Assembly: GCF_041378895.1 (NCBI RefSeq) | Contig: NZ_CP144212.1 | Coordinates: 1,597,501 to 1,661,500, forward strand | Direction of reading: 5' to 3' | Source of the DNA: Dechloromonas sp. ZY10 | GTDB taxonomy: Bacteria; Pseudomonadota; Gammaproteobacteria; Burkholderiales; Rhodocyclaceae | DNA: 64,000 nucleotides | In this document: piece after piece, positions 18,055-26,037 of the stretch | Layout of the letters: each line of letters begins with the position of its first letter | Position numbering within the stretch: the first letter of the stretch is position 1 | The notes under the pieces: generated by a model | Databases searched by the model: none | Told to the model about the DNA's origin: nothing | Seen by the model: only the letters and a program-made list of their open reading frames with translations | Translations under genes and position numbers: made by a program

Positions 18055-18855
18055 ATGACCGAACCCAAACGCTACGGCAAACTGATCGGCGCCTCGCTCG
18101 GCCCCGGCGACCCCGAACTGATCACCCGCCGCGCCTGGAGCGCGCTGCAATCCGGCGCCCGCTGGCTGTACCCGGTGAAGAAGGCCGAGGAATCGTCCTA
18201 TGCGCTGTCGATTGTCGAGCGCGGCGGCCTGGCGGTGCCGGGCGATGCGGTCGAACTGGTGTTTCCGATGACCCGCGACGCCGAGATTCTGGCCAAGGCC
18301 TGGGCGCGTGCCGCGACGCAGACCGTCGAACTGCTGGCCGAAGGCCGCGACCTGGTTTTCCTGGTCGAAGGCGATGCCTCGACCTTCGCCACCTTCGGCC
18401 ATCTCGCCCGCGTTGTCCGCGAGCTGGTGGCTGAGGTTGAAGTCGAAACCATCCCCGGCGTCTCGTCCTTTGCCGCCGCTGCGGCGACGACCGGCGTGAC
18501 CCTGGCCGAGGAAGACGAAACCTTCGCCATCATCCCGGCCGCCTACGGCGTCGAGGTCATCAACCATCTGCTCGACGAGTTCGACACGCTGGCCCTGCTC
18601 AAGGTCAAGCCGCTGGTCGACGAAGTGGTCGAACTGCTCGAACAGCGCGAACTGCTGGCGACCTCGGTCTTCGTCGAGAAGGTCGGCTCGCCGGACGAGC
18701 GCATCGTCCGCGACGTGGCCAGCCTCAAGGGCGAAAAGGTCAATTACCTGTCGCTGATGCTGGTGCAGAACCCCAAGCGCGAGCGCGGCGAACTGCGCCG
18801 TGGCTGCCGCAAGCGCAAGGCCGCGCAGGACGGCAGCGACACGGTCGACGCCTGA
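18055..18855 (+). CDS. cbiL: Cobalt-precorrin-2 C20-methyltransferase
   Basis: 266 residues. The N-terminus KLIGASLGPGDPELITRRA is the methylase SAM loop. LVFLVEGDASTFATFGHLA, ETIPGVSSFAAAAATTG and LLKVKPLVDEVVELLEQ are CbiL/CobI motifs. The start at ATG 18055 follows GAAAGAAAG; an in-frame ATG at 18037 is possible. The C-terminus is Lys/Arg-rich (RERGELRRGCRKRK) and ends in TVDA, encoded by a half copy of the recurring palindrome. It methylates C20 of cobalt-factor II/precorrin-2. Confidence 0.93.
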   Translation: MTEPKRYGKLIGASLGPGDPELITRRAWSALQSGARWLYPVKKAEESSYALSIVERGGLAVPGDAVELVFPMTRDAEILAKAWARAATQTVELLAEGRDLVFLVEGDASTFATFGHLARVVRELVAEVEVETIPGVSSFAAAAATTGVTLAEEDETFAIIPAAYGVEVINHLLDEFDTLALLKVKPLVDEVVELLEQRELLATSVFVEKVGSPDERIVRDVASLKGEKVNYLSLMLVQNPKRERGELRRGCRKRKAAQDGSDTVDA

Positions 18856-18909
18856 AAAACTCAAAAACCAAAAACAACCCCCAACCCCAAACTACAGAGA
18901 ACACAGAGC

Positions 18910-19665
18910 ATGAAAATCGCCGTCGTCTCCATTACCAAGCACGGGATCGCGCTGGCCGGCAAAGTCGTTGCCGCGCTGCCCGGTGCGCAGCTGTTCTGCC
19001 CGGAAAAATTCCGTGCCGAAGGCGAAACTGCGGTTTTGCCACACTCGCCCGGCGTCACCCATTGCTACGAAGGCAAGGTCGGCGACCAGGTGCCGGCACT
19101 GTTCGCCGCCTTTGACGGCATCGTCGCCATCGTCTCGCTCGGCGCCGTCGTCCGCCTGATCGCGCCGCACCTGAAGAACAAGGAGGTCGACCCGGCAGTG
19201 GTGGTCATCGACGAAGCCGGCAAGTTCGTGATCCCGATGCTCTCCGGCCACCTCGGCGGCGCCAACGGGCTCGCCGGCCACCTGGCCACCGCGCTCGGCG
19301 CGCAGGCGGTGCTGACCACCGCCTCCGACGCCCGCGAAACCATCGGCGTCGACATCCTCGGCCGCGAACTCGGCTGGAAGTACCAGGCCAGCCACGACGA
19401 AATCGTCCGCTGCAGCGCCGCGATGGTGAACGACGAGCCGGTCGCGCTGGTGCAGGAAGCCGGCTCGCGCGACTGGTGGACCAACCACGCCAACGGCCGC
19501 AAAGGCCCGCTGCCGGGCAATGTCACGCAGTTCGAGCGGCTCGAAGAGGTCGATCTCGACCGCTTTGCCGCCGTGCTGTGGATCGCCGAACGCGAGATGC
19601 CGGCGGAACTGGCGGCCAGGCTCGCCGGGCGGCGGGTGGTGTATCGGCCGGGAACAACGGTGTGA
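18910..19665 (+). CDS. cbiG: Cobalt-precorrin-5A hydrolase, N-terminal and middle domains of CbiG
   Basis: 251 residues. MKIAVVSITKHGIALAGKV, VGDQVPALFAAFDGIVAIVSLGAVVRLIAPHL and VIDEAGKFVIPMLSGHLGGANGLA are CbiG N-terminal motifs; a middle domain follows to residue 251. CbiG opens the ring delta-lactone and releases acetaldehyde. In many bacteria the protein continues into a C-terminal domain. Here the frame stops and that domain is a separate ORF at 20396, on the far side of a 730-bp repeat block. The last residues (RRVVYRPGTTV) look like a natural domain end, so the two parts may work as separate subunits. Confidence 0.9.
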   Translation: MKIAVVSITKHGIALAGKVVAALPGAQLFCPEKFRAEGETAVLPHSPGVTHCYEGKVGDQVPALFAAFDGIVAIVSLGAVVRLIAPHLKNKEVDPAVVVIDEAGKFVIPMLSGHLGGANGLAGHLATALGAQAVLTTASDARETIGVDILGRELGWKYQASHDEIVRCSAAMVNDEPVALVQEAGSRDWWTNHANGRKGPLPGNVTQFERLEEVDLDRFAAVLWIAEREMPAELAARLAGRRVVYRPGTTV

Positions 19666-19767
19666 TGCACTGCACACGGCTTTCCAGTCTCTCCACCCGG
19701 AAACCGCGTCACGGTCTGCCAGCTTCCGCGCGAGCGGGGAGTGGCGCTGCTGGCGCTGTGCCAGCGG

Positions 19768-19985
19768 AACCGCTGTTTTCCGCCGTGGACCGGCGGCTGA
19801 CTTTCTTTGCTTCGCCAAAGAAAGTCAGCAAAGAAAGGCGCCCCCTGCGTTCGCGCCGGGCCGGTGGCCCGGTTCCCTGCGCTGCTCGCCTGGCCGGGGG
19901 GCTGGCTAAACTCGCCTGCGGCTCAAATACCGCCAGCCCATTTCCCCCGGCCAGCCTGCGCTGCTCGGCGCTCGCGAAGGGGATG
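19768..19985 (+). repeat. Long interspersed repeat, copy A
   Basis: Runs from AACCGCTGTTTTCCGCCG through TTTCTTTGCTTCGCCAAAGAAAG (itself a hairpin), a GTTCGCGCC segment, CTCGCCTGCGGCTCAAA and GCTGCTCGGCGCTCGCG. It matches the reverse complement of 20098-20316 over nearly its whole length, at roughly 80% by eye. Similar repeats with the core AAAGAAAGGCG are scattered in many proteobacterial genomes; that statement is from memory. Confidence 0.75.
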
Positions 19986-20097
19986 GGGACACCGTGCCAC
20001 GATGGCTGCGCCGTAGGTGGTCACCAGCCGGTTGTTGCGCTTTCATCTGCGATCACCTCTGTTTCATTCCTCCAGCCGTTGTTGTGTGACGCTTTGC

Positions 20098-20316
20098 CCT
20101 CTCCCTCGCGAGCGCCGAGCAGCGCAGAGCGGGCGGGGGTAGTCGGTTCGCGCTGTTTGAGCCGCAGGCGAGTTTCGCGAACCGCCCGGCCGCTTGAGCA
20201 GCGCAGGGGACCGGGCCAGCGGCCAGGCGCGAACGTGGGAGTCGCCTTTCTTTGCATCCTTTCTTTGGCGAAGCAAAGAAAGGATGACGCCGGTCAACGG
20301 CGGAAAGCAGCGGTTC
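20098..20316 (-). repeat. Long interspersed repeat, copy B (inverted)
   Basis: The inverse partner of copy A: its reverse complement starts AACCGCTGCTTTCCGCCG and ends at GCTGCTCGGCGCTCGCG. Copies A and B could pair into a stem of about 200 bp around a 112-base loop. It contains its own internal hairpin (CCTTTCTTTG..CAAAGAAAGG). Confidence 0.75.
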
Positions 20317-20330
20317 AGCAAGCGATAGGC

Positions 20331-20380
20331 CGCTGCTCGGCGCTCGCGAAGGGGATAGGGGCACTCCGTAGCAACTTTTG
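20331..20380 (+). repeat. Long interspersed repeat, 3' fragment C
   Basis: CGCTGCTCGGCGCTCGCGAA followed by GGGGATAGGGGCACTCCG repeats the 3' end of copy A (about 19957-19995) in direct orientation, ending just upstream of the CbiG C-terminal ribosome-binding site. Confidence 0.6.
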
Positions 20381-20395
20381 TCCCGAGGGGAACGT

Positions 20396-20791
20396 ATGAA
20401 CCTCGCTCTCGGCCTCGGCTGTGACCGTAACACCCCGGCGGCGACGATCCAGCAAGTGATTGACGAAGCGCTGGCGCAGGCCGGGGCGACGCTGGCCGAG
20501 GTGCGGGCGGTGGCTTCGATCGACCTCAAGGCCGATGAGGTCGGCCTGGCCGAAGTCGCTGCGGCCAACGGCTGGACCATCCGTTTTTACCCGGCGGCCG
20601 AGCTGGCCACGGTCGACGTGCCGAATCCGTCGGAAACCGTGCGCAAGTACACCGGGACGCCGTCGGTTTCGGAAGCGGCGGCGATTCTCGTCGCCGGCGC
20701 CGACCAAAGCCAACTGCTCATTGAAAAACACAAGCTGCGCGGCCCGGATGGGCGGAATGCGACCGTTTCCATCGTTCGCATGCCCGGCTGA
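20396..20791 (+). CDS. CbiG C-terminal domain / CobE-like protein
   Basis: 131 residues. MNLALGLGCDRNTPAATIQQVIDEAL, VRAVASIDLKADEVGL, AEVAAANGW and TVDVPNPSETVRKYTGTPSVSEAAAIL match the CbiG C-terminal domain, equivalent to stand-alone CobE. It has its own GAGGGGAA ribosome-binding site 3-4 bases upstream, so it is expressed as a separate polypeptide. It is separated from cbiG (18910-19665) by the repeat block and followed 35 bases later by cbiH. Confidence 0.9.
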   Translation: MNLALGLGCDRNTPAATIQQVIDEALAQAGATLAEVRAVASIDLKADEVGLAEVAAANGWTIRFYPAAELATVDVPNPSETVRKYTGTPSVSEAAAILVAGADQSQLLIEKHKLRGPDGRNATVSIVRMPG

Positions 20792-20826
20792 CGCGCCCGA
20801 TTACTTTCAACTTTTGACTGAAGACC

Positions 20827-21813
20827 ATGAACGCACCTGAAACCATTGTTAAAACCGGCAAGATTATGCTCGTCGGCCTCGGCCCGGGCAGCAACGATCA
20901 CCTGACCGGCCGCGCCCGGGCAGCGATTGCCGAGGCCGACACGATCATCGGCTACGTCACCTACATCCGCCTGGTCGCCGACCTGGTCGAAGGCAAGGAA
21001 GTCATCAAGAAGTCGATGACCGAGGAACTCGACCGCGCCATTGAGGCGCTCGACCGCGCCCGCCAGGGCAAGAAGGTGGCGCTGATTTCGTCCGGCGATG
21101 CCGGGGTGTACGGGATGGCCGGGCCGACCTTCGAGGTCTTGTTCCAGGCCGGGTGGACGCCGGATTCGGAGATCGAGGTCGAGATCGTGCCCGGCGCTTC
21201 GGCGCTCAACACCTGCGCCGCGCTGGTCGGCGCGCCGTTGACCCACGATTTCTGCGCGATTTCGCTGTCCGACCTGCTGACGCCGTGGCCGACCATCGCC
21301 CGTCGTCTCGACGCGGTGGCCTACGCCGATTTCGTGGTTGCGCTGTACAACCCCAAGAGCGGCCGCCGCACCCAGCAGATCGTCGAGGCCCAGCGCATCT
21401 TCCTGCGTCACCGCGACCCGCAGACCCCGGTCGCCATCGTCAAGTCCGGCTATCGCCCCAAGCAGCGGATCGAACTGACCACGCTGGACAAGATGAACGA
21501 GGCCGACATCGGCATGCTGTCCACGGTGCTGATCGGCAATTCCAACACCTTCATCAAGCACGGCCTGATGGTCACCCCGCGCGGCTACGCCAACAAGTAC
21601 GCGGTGGAAGAGGGCGAGCGCAACACCAAGGACGGCGAACAGGCCGGCCGTTCGCTGTCCACCGGCCTCAATGGCTGGATGGCCGCAATCCAGGCCAGCG
21701 GCAAGAGCGCCGCCGAACTGGCTGCCGAATACCGCCTGCCGGAAGACTACATTGCCGCCGTGCTGCAGGCCGAACTGCCGCCGGAAGGCGAGGAGAACGA
21801 GATTGAAGGCTGA
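20827..21813 (+). CDS. cbiH: Cobalt-precorrin-3B C17-methyltransferase with C-terminal extension
   Basis: 328 residues. IMLVGLGPGSNDHLTGRAR, ALISSGDAGVYGMAGPTFEVLF, EIVPGASALNTCAALVGAPL, FVVALYNPKSGRRTQQI and TVLIGNSNTF are CbiH/CobJ hallmarks. The enzyme methylates C17 and contracts the ring. Typical CbiH is about 240 residues; here about 80 extra C-terminal residues follow, with a helical GWMAAIQASGKSAAELAAEY segment. The downstream [2Fe-2S] gene overlaps its end, which suggests that the two proteins act together, as in CbiH forms that use Fe-S chemistry (inference). Confidence 0.93.
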   Translation: MNAPETIVKTGKIMLVGLGPGSNDHLTGRARAAIAEADTIIGYVTYIRLVADLVEGKEVIKKSMTEELDRAIEALDRARQGKKVALISSGDAGVYGMAGPTFEVLFQAGWTPDSEIEVEIVPGASALNTCAALVGAPLTHDFCAISLSDLLTPWPTIARRLDAVAYADFVVALYNPKSGRRTQQIVEAQRIFLRHRDPQTPVAIVKSGYRPKQRIELTTLDKMNEADIGMLSTVLIGNSNTFIKHGLMVTPRGYANKYAVEEGERNTKDGEQAGRSLSTGLNGWMAAIQASGKSAAELAAEYRLPEDYIAAVLQAELPPEGEENEIEG

Positions 21814-22174
21814 ACGCGACGCGGACAACATCGTCAAGCCCAAAATTCGTGACTACAGCCGGCAGGTGCTGATCTGCACCGGCCCGCGCTGTACTGAGAA
21901 CGGCGAGGGCGAAGCCCTGTTCAATGCGCTGCAGGCCAAGTTCCGTGCCGCCGGCCTCGGCGTTGATGCCGGCCCGGCGCGGGTCAAGCGCACCCGCACC
22001 GGCTGCGTCGCCGCCTGTCAGGGCGGGCCGATTGTTGCCGTGCAGCCGGACGGCGTGTGGTACTACAACGTTACCGACGCCAACATGGACCGCATCATCG
22101 AGCAGCACCTCAAGGGCGGCGAGATCGTCGAAGACCTGGTCTTCCACCGCAACGGCGAGGGCGATCCATGCTGA
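21803..22174 (+). CDS. [2Fe-2S] thioredoxin-like ferredoxin domain protein
   Basis: 123 residues from a TTG at 21803, 8 bases after GAGGAG. The motif VLICTGPRC with a second pair GCVAACQGGP is the cysteine set of thioredoxin-like [2Fe-2S] ferredoxins. VQPDGVWYYNVT and IIEQHLKGGEIVEDLVF complete the fold. It overlaps the ends of cbiH (11 bases) and cobA (7 bases), so it belongs to the cobalamin operon. It may supply electrons to a corrin-ring step; no specific enzyme can be named from sequence. Confidence 0.85.
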   Translation: MKAERDADNIVKPKIRDYSRQVLICTGPRCTENGEGEALFNALQAKFRAAGLGVDAGPARVKRTRTGCVAACQGGPIVAVQPDGVWYYNVTDANMDRIIEQHLKGGEIVEDLVFHRNGEGDPC

Positions 22175-22914
22175 GCACCGGCAGTGCTTTCCCCGCCGGT
22201 TGCGTGTCGCTGATCGGCGCCGGGCCCGGCGACCCGGAACTGCTGACGCTCAAGGCCTACCACCGGCTGCAGCAGGCCGAAGTGCTGCTCTACGACAACC
22301 TGGTCAGCCCGCAAATTCTCGAATTCGTGCCGTCGACCGTGGAACGCATCTTCGTCGGCAAAATGCCCGGCAACCACACCCTGTCGCAGGACGAAATCGG
22401 CCCGTTGATGCTGGAAAAGGCCCGTAGCGGCAAGCGCGTGGTCCGTCTCAAGGGCGGCGATCCCTTCGTCTTCGGGCGCGGCGGCGAAGAAATGGAAGTC
22501 CTGCTCGCCGCCGGCGTCGGCGTCGAAATCGTCCCCGGCATCACCGCCGCGCTCGGCGCCGCCGCCGCCTTCGGCTTCCCTCTGACCCACCGCGATCACG
22601 CGCAAAGCTGCCTGTTCGTCACCGGCCACCTCAAGGACCACAGCGTGGACCTCAACTGGCCCGGCCTGGCCCAGCCCAACCAGACCCTGGCGATCTACAT
22701 GGGGATTACCGGCGTCGACACCATCTCGCGCGAACTGCAGGCCCACGGCCTGCCTGGCGACACCCCGGCGGTGCTGGTGTACAAGGCCACCTGGCCGGAA
22801 CAAAAGCTGCACCACGCGACCCTGGCGACCCTGCCGCAGGTCGTCCGCGAGCAGGCAATCAAATCGCCGACCTTGCTGGTGATCGGCAGCGTGGTGAGTC
22901 TGGCCGGCAAGTAA
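22168..22914 (+). CDS. cobA: Uroporphyrinogen-III C-methyltransferase
   Basis: 248 residues. VSLIGAGPGDPELLTLKA, LYDNLVSPQIL, VRLKGGDPFVFGRGGEE, VPGITAALGAAAAFGFPLTHRD and IYMGITGV are the SUMT signature set. It adds methyl groups at C2 and C7 of uroporphyrinogen III to give precorrin-2, the branch to cobalamin and sirohaem. There is no CysG-type oxidase/ferrochelatase domain, so a separate enzyme must oxidise precorrin-2. It is the last gene of the operon and is followed by a strong terminator. Confidence 0.93.
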   Translation: MLSTGSAFPAGCVSLIGAGPGDPELLTLKAYHRLQQAEVLLYDNLVSPQILEFVPSTVERIFVGKMPGNHTLSQDEIGPLMLEKARSGKRVVRLKGGDPFVFGRGGEEMEVLLAAGVGVEIVPGITAALGAAAAFGFPLTHRDHAQSCLFVTGHLKDHSVDLNWPGLAQPNQTLAIYMGITGVDTISRELQAHGLPGDTPAVLVYKATWPEQKLHHATLATLPQVVREQAIKSPTLLVIGSVVSLAGK

Positions 22915-22933
22915 TCGTCCGCTCCCTCGCGGC

Positions 22934-22966
22934 AAAATGGCAGCGACCGGAAGGCGCTGCCATTTT
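22934..22966 (+). terminator. Rho-independent terminator after cobA
   Basis: Perfect 12-bp stem (AAAATGGCAGCG / CGCTGCCATTTT) with a 9-base loop, 20 bases after the cobA stop, ending in TTTTC. It closes the cobalamin operon. Confidence 0.85.
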
Positions 22967-23871
22967 CATTGCCGGCCTGCCCCGTGGAGCGCTGCTTATG
23001 CGCCTTTGCCGCCTCTGGCCTGGCGCAGCAGATCGCCTGTTTCCCCTGTCGCCGGGATGGGCACCGTGGCCGCTGATGTGCAGGAATTAATGCCGTTTGC
23101 CAGTGAATATCGGTGAAATACCTTGCGGCCAGGAAAATCCTGGCAGCGATTCCCCGCATCCTTCCGATTCTGTCGTGCCCGTCGGTTAATCATCGGAATA
23201 TCCAGGCGCGGTAAATTGCGCAATAAAAGGCGATTCGGGATGGCCGGTCGGGGCGGCCCGAGCGGCGGTGATTAGTTCAAAAGGTTTAATTAAATGAGCG
23301 GGTATTTCAGTTCGACCGGGTTCATTTCAATTTCTTTTTCCCGCCACTGTGTTTATCGCCGCATCGCGACTGCCGATTTCAGGTCAGGAACGGGGCGGAG
23401 CGATTCCCTTTTTGCCACGGCGGGCAACGCAGCGTATCGGGCGGGCCTGCGGTTGCCTCGCGGAGTGGGCCAAATCGGCCAATTTTCACGGTCGACCGTG
23501 AAAATTGGCGGTTTTTTGCTGGTGATCCGTGCCTGCCGAGCTGGTATCGGGCGGCTGTTCGCGAGTGTTTGCGGTGATCGTTGGGGGGGGCAATCGGGGA
23601 AAACCCCTGTTTCATATTTGCCAAAAGATCATGCATTGCGTCATTTAAAGGGCAGTTTTAATTCATTTTGAATGGGCTCGGGTTAGGGGGGCTTATGGGG
23701 AGCCCTTACAATCGACAGCGCTCGAATCAGGTATTTGGCGGCACTGTCCCGCGTCGGAATCGACTGGTTTAACCCGCAGTAGGTGTTCCTTCTTCCGGCC
23801 AGGGGCACGCCGCCTTTCCCTTTTTCGTTATCCCAATTAAATGATCCTGAATAAGGATGGAGACCATTGGT
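22967..23871. other. About 900-bp intergenic region before the porin gene
   Basis: No supported gene. The region is less GC-rich around 23240-23370 and has one long dispersed palindrome (23478-23509). An open frame at 23294-23671 has no ribosome-binding site or family similarity and runs through the palindrome. The porin promoter must lie in the right half. Its length suggests a lost gene or an unrecognised small RNA. Confidence 0.5.
23478..23509. repeat. Dispersed palindrome, 32 bp, intergenic
   Basis: A perfect 32-base palindrome: arm GCCAATTTT, exact core CACGGTCGACCGTG (23487-23500), complementary arm. The arms differ from those of the copies at 34125 and 51558 but are fully self-complementary. 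Confidence 0.92.
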
Positions 23872-25206
23872 ATGAAACTCAAAATCTGTGCCTTGCTTAT
23901 CGCCAATCTCGGCCTGGCCGTTGCCCAGCCCGTTGTTGCCGGTGAAGTCGAAGACCTGAAAGTGCTGGTCAAGCAGCTGCAGCAGCGTCTGGAACAACTC
24001 GAAACCCGCGAAGCGACCAAGGTTGCCGCCGCCCCCGCCGCCGCTCCGGCAGCGGTGCCGGCCAATGTGGTGACCGCCGGCACCTTGCCGGGCTCGATCA
24101 AGCTGCCGGGGACCGAGACCTCGCTGAAGGTTTATGGTTACGCCCAGCTCGACGCGACCCATGACTTCAAGGGCCGCAATTCCGACATCAACAACAACGA
24201 CTGGGCTTCGGCGCTGTTCGTCCAGCCTTTCGACAAGGCCAGCACCGGCCGTTCGCACAAGGGCCAGACCTACGCCACCGCGCGCACTTCGCGGATTGGC
24301 TTCGAAACCGCGACGCAGACTTCCAGCGGCGTGCTGCTGACCAAGGTCGAGGGCGATTTCAACGCGCCGAACCAGTTCCAGGGCGAACTGGCGACCAACT
24401 CCAACACCTTCCGCCTGCGTCACGCCTACGGTCAGCTGGGCAACCTGCTGGTCGGCCAGACCTGGTCGAACTTCTCCGACCTCGGCTCCTTCCCGGATAC
24501 CGTCGACTTCAACCCGCCGGGCACCACCGCCTTGCTGCGCCAGCCGCAGATCCGCTACACCATCCCGCTGGCGACCTCCAAGCTGGCCTTGTCGGTTGAA
24601 AATTCGCAGAGCCTGTCCTTCCCGACGGCACCGGGCGTGAATGATTTCGACCGCTCGCCCGATTTCGTCGCCAACTGGACCATGAGTGGCGACCGCGGCC
24701 ACCTGTCGCTGCGCGCCGTCAGCCTCGAATACCGCAACGACAACCACGCCAAGCGCGGTTACGGCCTGGGGCTGGGCGGCAGCCTGAAGCTGGGCAACGA
24801 CACGCTGGTCGCCGGCATCCAGGGTGGCGAGGGCATCGGCCGTTACATGCTCAACTCGCTGGTGCAGGGCGCTACCGAAGCCTCCAACTCGATCCATCTG
24901 TGGAAGGCTTACGGCTGGCACGTCGGTTACACCCACGCCTGGAACGCCAAGTTCCGCAGCAATCTGATCGCCAGCCAGACCGTCTTTGATCGCGACGAGG
25001 TCGCCAACGTCGCTCAACGTGGCCTGGGTGCTGCCGATCTGTTCCCGAACCGCCGCATCGAGCAGGTATTCCTGAATACCTTCTGGGCTTTCGAGAAGAA
25101 CGCCGAATTCGGTCTGGAATACGCCTGGGGCAAGCGCACCACCTTCAACAACGAGGTCGGTACCCAGAGCCGGATCAACGCTTCGGTCCGCTACAGCTTC
25201 TACTAA
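23872..25206 (+). CDS. DcaP-like outer-membrane porin
   Basis: 444 residues. ATG 23872 lies 9 bases after GGAG and gives a signal peptide (KLKICALLIANLGLAVAQPVVAG). A predicted coiled coil follows (VEDLKVLVKQLQQRLEQLET), then an Ala/Pro linker and a beta-barrel starting LKVYGYAQLDATHDFKG and ending in the aromatic C-terminal RYSFY. This is the architecture of DcaP-family trimeric porins, which pass anionic substrates such as dicarboxylates. It is transcribed alone, with long spacers on both sides and an intrinsic terminator after the stop. Confidence 0.88.
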   Translation: MKLKICALLIANLGLAVAQPVVAGEVEDLKVLVKQLQQRLEQLETREATKVAAAPAAAPAAVPANVVTAGTLPGSIKLPGTETSLKVYGYAQLDATHDFKGRNSDINNNDWASALFVQPFDKASTGRSHKGQTYATARTSRIGFETATQTSSGVLLTKVEGDFNAPNQFQGELATNSNTFRLRHAYGQLGNLLVGQTWSNFSDLGSFPDTVDFNPPGTTALLRQPQIRYTIPLATSKLALSVENSQSLSFPTAPGVNDFDRSPDFVANWTMSGDRGHLSLRAVSLEYRNDNHAKRGYGLGLGGSLKLGNDTLVAGIQGGEGIGRYMLNSLVQGATEASNSIHLWKAYGWHVGYTHAWNAKFRSNLIASQTVFDRDEVANVAQRGLGAADLFPNRRIEQVFLNTFWAFEKNAEFGLEYAWGKRTTFNNEVGTQSRINASVRYSFY

Positions 25207-25240
25207 GCCGAACCCGCGCCGAATCTGCGCCGGAAGATCG

Positions 25241-25267
25241 ACAGGGGCCTGCGGGCCCCTGTTTTTT
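25241..25267 (+). terminator. Rho-independent terminator of the porin gene
   Basis: 9-bp GC-rich stem (ACAGGGGCC / GGCCCCTGT) with a TGCG loop and a T6 tract. The T-tract overlaps the stop codon of the convergent PACE gene. Confidence 0.9.
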
Positions 25268-25727
25268 ATGCGCGCTTGGCGGCCACCGCTGCCGCCGGGA
25301 TCGGAAAGATCCGGTCGTAAGCCAGGTTGAAGAAGAAGGCATAGACGACGTAGGCAAGCGCCAGGCCGATGTCGGCAATCAGGGCTTCGAGCCAGCTCAT
25401 GTCGGTCAGCCAGACGATCAGCGGCAGGCTGGCGAGCAGCAGGCCGGTTTCGAAACCGATGGCGTGCACCGCCCGCCAGAACACCGGACGGCGGTCGGCC
25501 GGGCGGCCGGTGAGGCGGCCTTCGAGCCAGTCGAAGCCGGTGTTGTAGGCGGCGTTCCACAGCGCCGCGAGCAGCGCGACGAGGGCCAGCAGCAGCAGCG
25601 AATCGCCGGCGTGCATGCCGCTCAGCCAGATGAAGGGCGGGGTGATCAGCAGCAGACCGCCGATTTCAAACAGCGCCACCTGGCGGATACGGTCGGGCAG
25701 GCTGCGGAGTTGGGGGGAGGACGACAT
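25266..25727 (-). CDS. PACE-family efflux transporter (AceI-like)
   Basis: 153 residues with four hydrophobic helices in two repeated halves. RIRQVALFEIGGLLLITP and LWNAAYNTGFDWLE in the first half correspond to VFWRAVHAIGFETGLLLASLP and VVYAFFFNLAYDRIFP in the second. This is the twin BTP-domain layout of the proteobacterial antimicrobial compound efflux family, whose members export chlorhexidine or short diamines. ATG 25727 follows a run of purines. It is divergent from the EamA gene. Confidence 0.9.
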   Translation of the reverse strand: MSSSPQLRSLPDRIRQVALFEIGGLLLITPPFIWLSGMHAGDSLLLLALVALLAALWNAAYNTGFDWLEGRLTGRPADRRPVFWRAVHAIGFETGLLLASLPLIVWLTDMSWLEALIADIGLALAYVVYAFFFNLAYDRIFPIPAAAVAAKRA

Positions 25728-26037
25728 CGGATGAGCGGCGCGTGGAGCGCGCAGAGGCTGAAGCGGGAAAAGGATCGAGGCTAGCCGAAAGCGCCGGCCC
25801 GGTTTGTAACCGAATGTCAGCACGCAGCATCCGGCAGATGATGCGGAGTTGCGGTGCAGGCAAGGTTCGCCGGCTGCGGCCGGAAAAATGCCCGCTTTCA
25901 CGGTCGACCGTGAAAAAAGCAGAAAACCGCCGGTGGCAGCGTGTCGCAGCGAACCTCCGTCCCCGCGCAAGAATCGGATTGTGGGCCGGTCCGACGATCC
26001 TCTATCCTGCTGCCTTGATTCATTCTGCGACATTGCC
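25728..26037. other. Divergent intergenic region between PACE and EamA genes
   Basis: 310 bases with one dispersed palindrome at 25896-25915. No other convincing site is seen; frames across it are shadows. Confidence 0.5.
25896..25915. repeat. Dispersed palindrome, 20 bp, intergenic
   Basis: TTT, exact core CACGGTCGACCGTG (25899-25912), AAA. Beyond this GC/GC bases pair imperfectly (GCTTT..AAAAAAGC). Confidence 0.88.

Larger units (their letters stand above)
19666..20395. other. 730-bp non-coding repeat block between the two cbiG parts
   Basis: No credible gene. The stretch contains copy A of a long repeat, a unique spacer (about 19986-20097), copy B in inverse orientation and a short third fragment C in the orientation of A. 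Frames here give low-complexity Arg/Ala/Pro-rich products without family similarity, so I treat them as spurious. The block ends at the CCGAGGGGAACGT ribosome-binding site of the CbiG C-terminal gene. Confidence 0.75.

Noticed and set aside
20021..20580. Long minus-strand ORFs across the cbiG repeat block
   Set aside because: Their Arg/Ala/Pro-rich products follow the inverted repeat and run antisense into the CbiG C-terminal gene; no ribosome-binding site or domain.
22330..22341. Half palindromes (GTCGACCGTGGA and similar) in cobA, cbiET, cbiL, the CbiG C-terminal gene and the TonB receptor at 31305
   Set aside because: Single arms of 9-12 bases without the complementary half are within reach of chance in a GC-rich genome and encode conserved residues in some cases; I did not count them as family members.
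16487..22914. Aerobic (CobG/CobN-type) cobalamin pathway
   Set aside because: CbiX, CbiD and CbiG are present and no CobG, CobF or CobNST is seen, so the cobalt-early route is assigned despite similarity of single enzymes to CobL, CobI, CobJ and CobH.
23683..25560. 625-residue minus-strand ORF over the porin gene
   Set aside because: It is a shadow frame: the plus strand has a signal peptide, coiled coil and barrel with terminal aromatic residue, while the antisense product is low-complexity.
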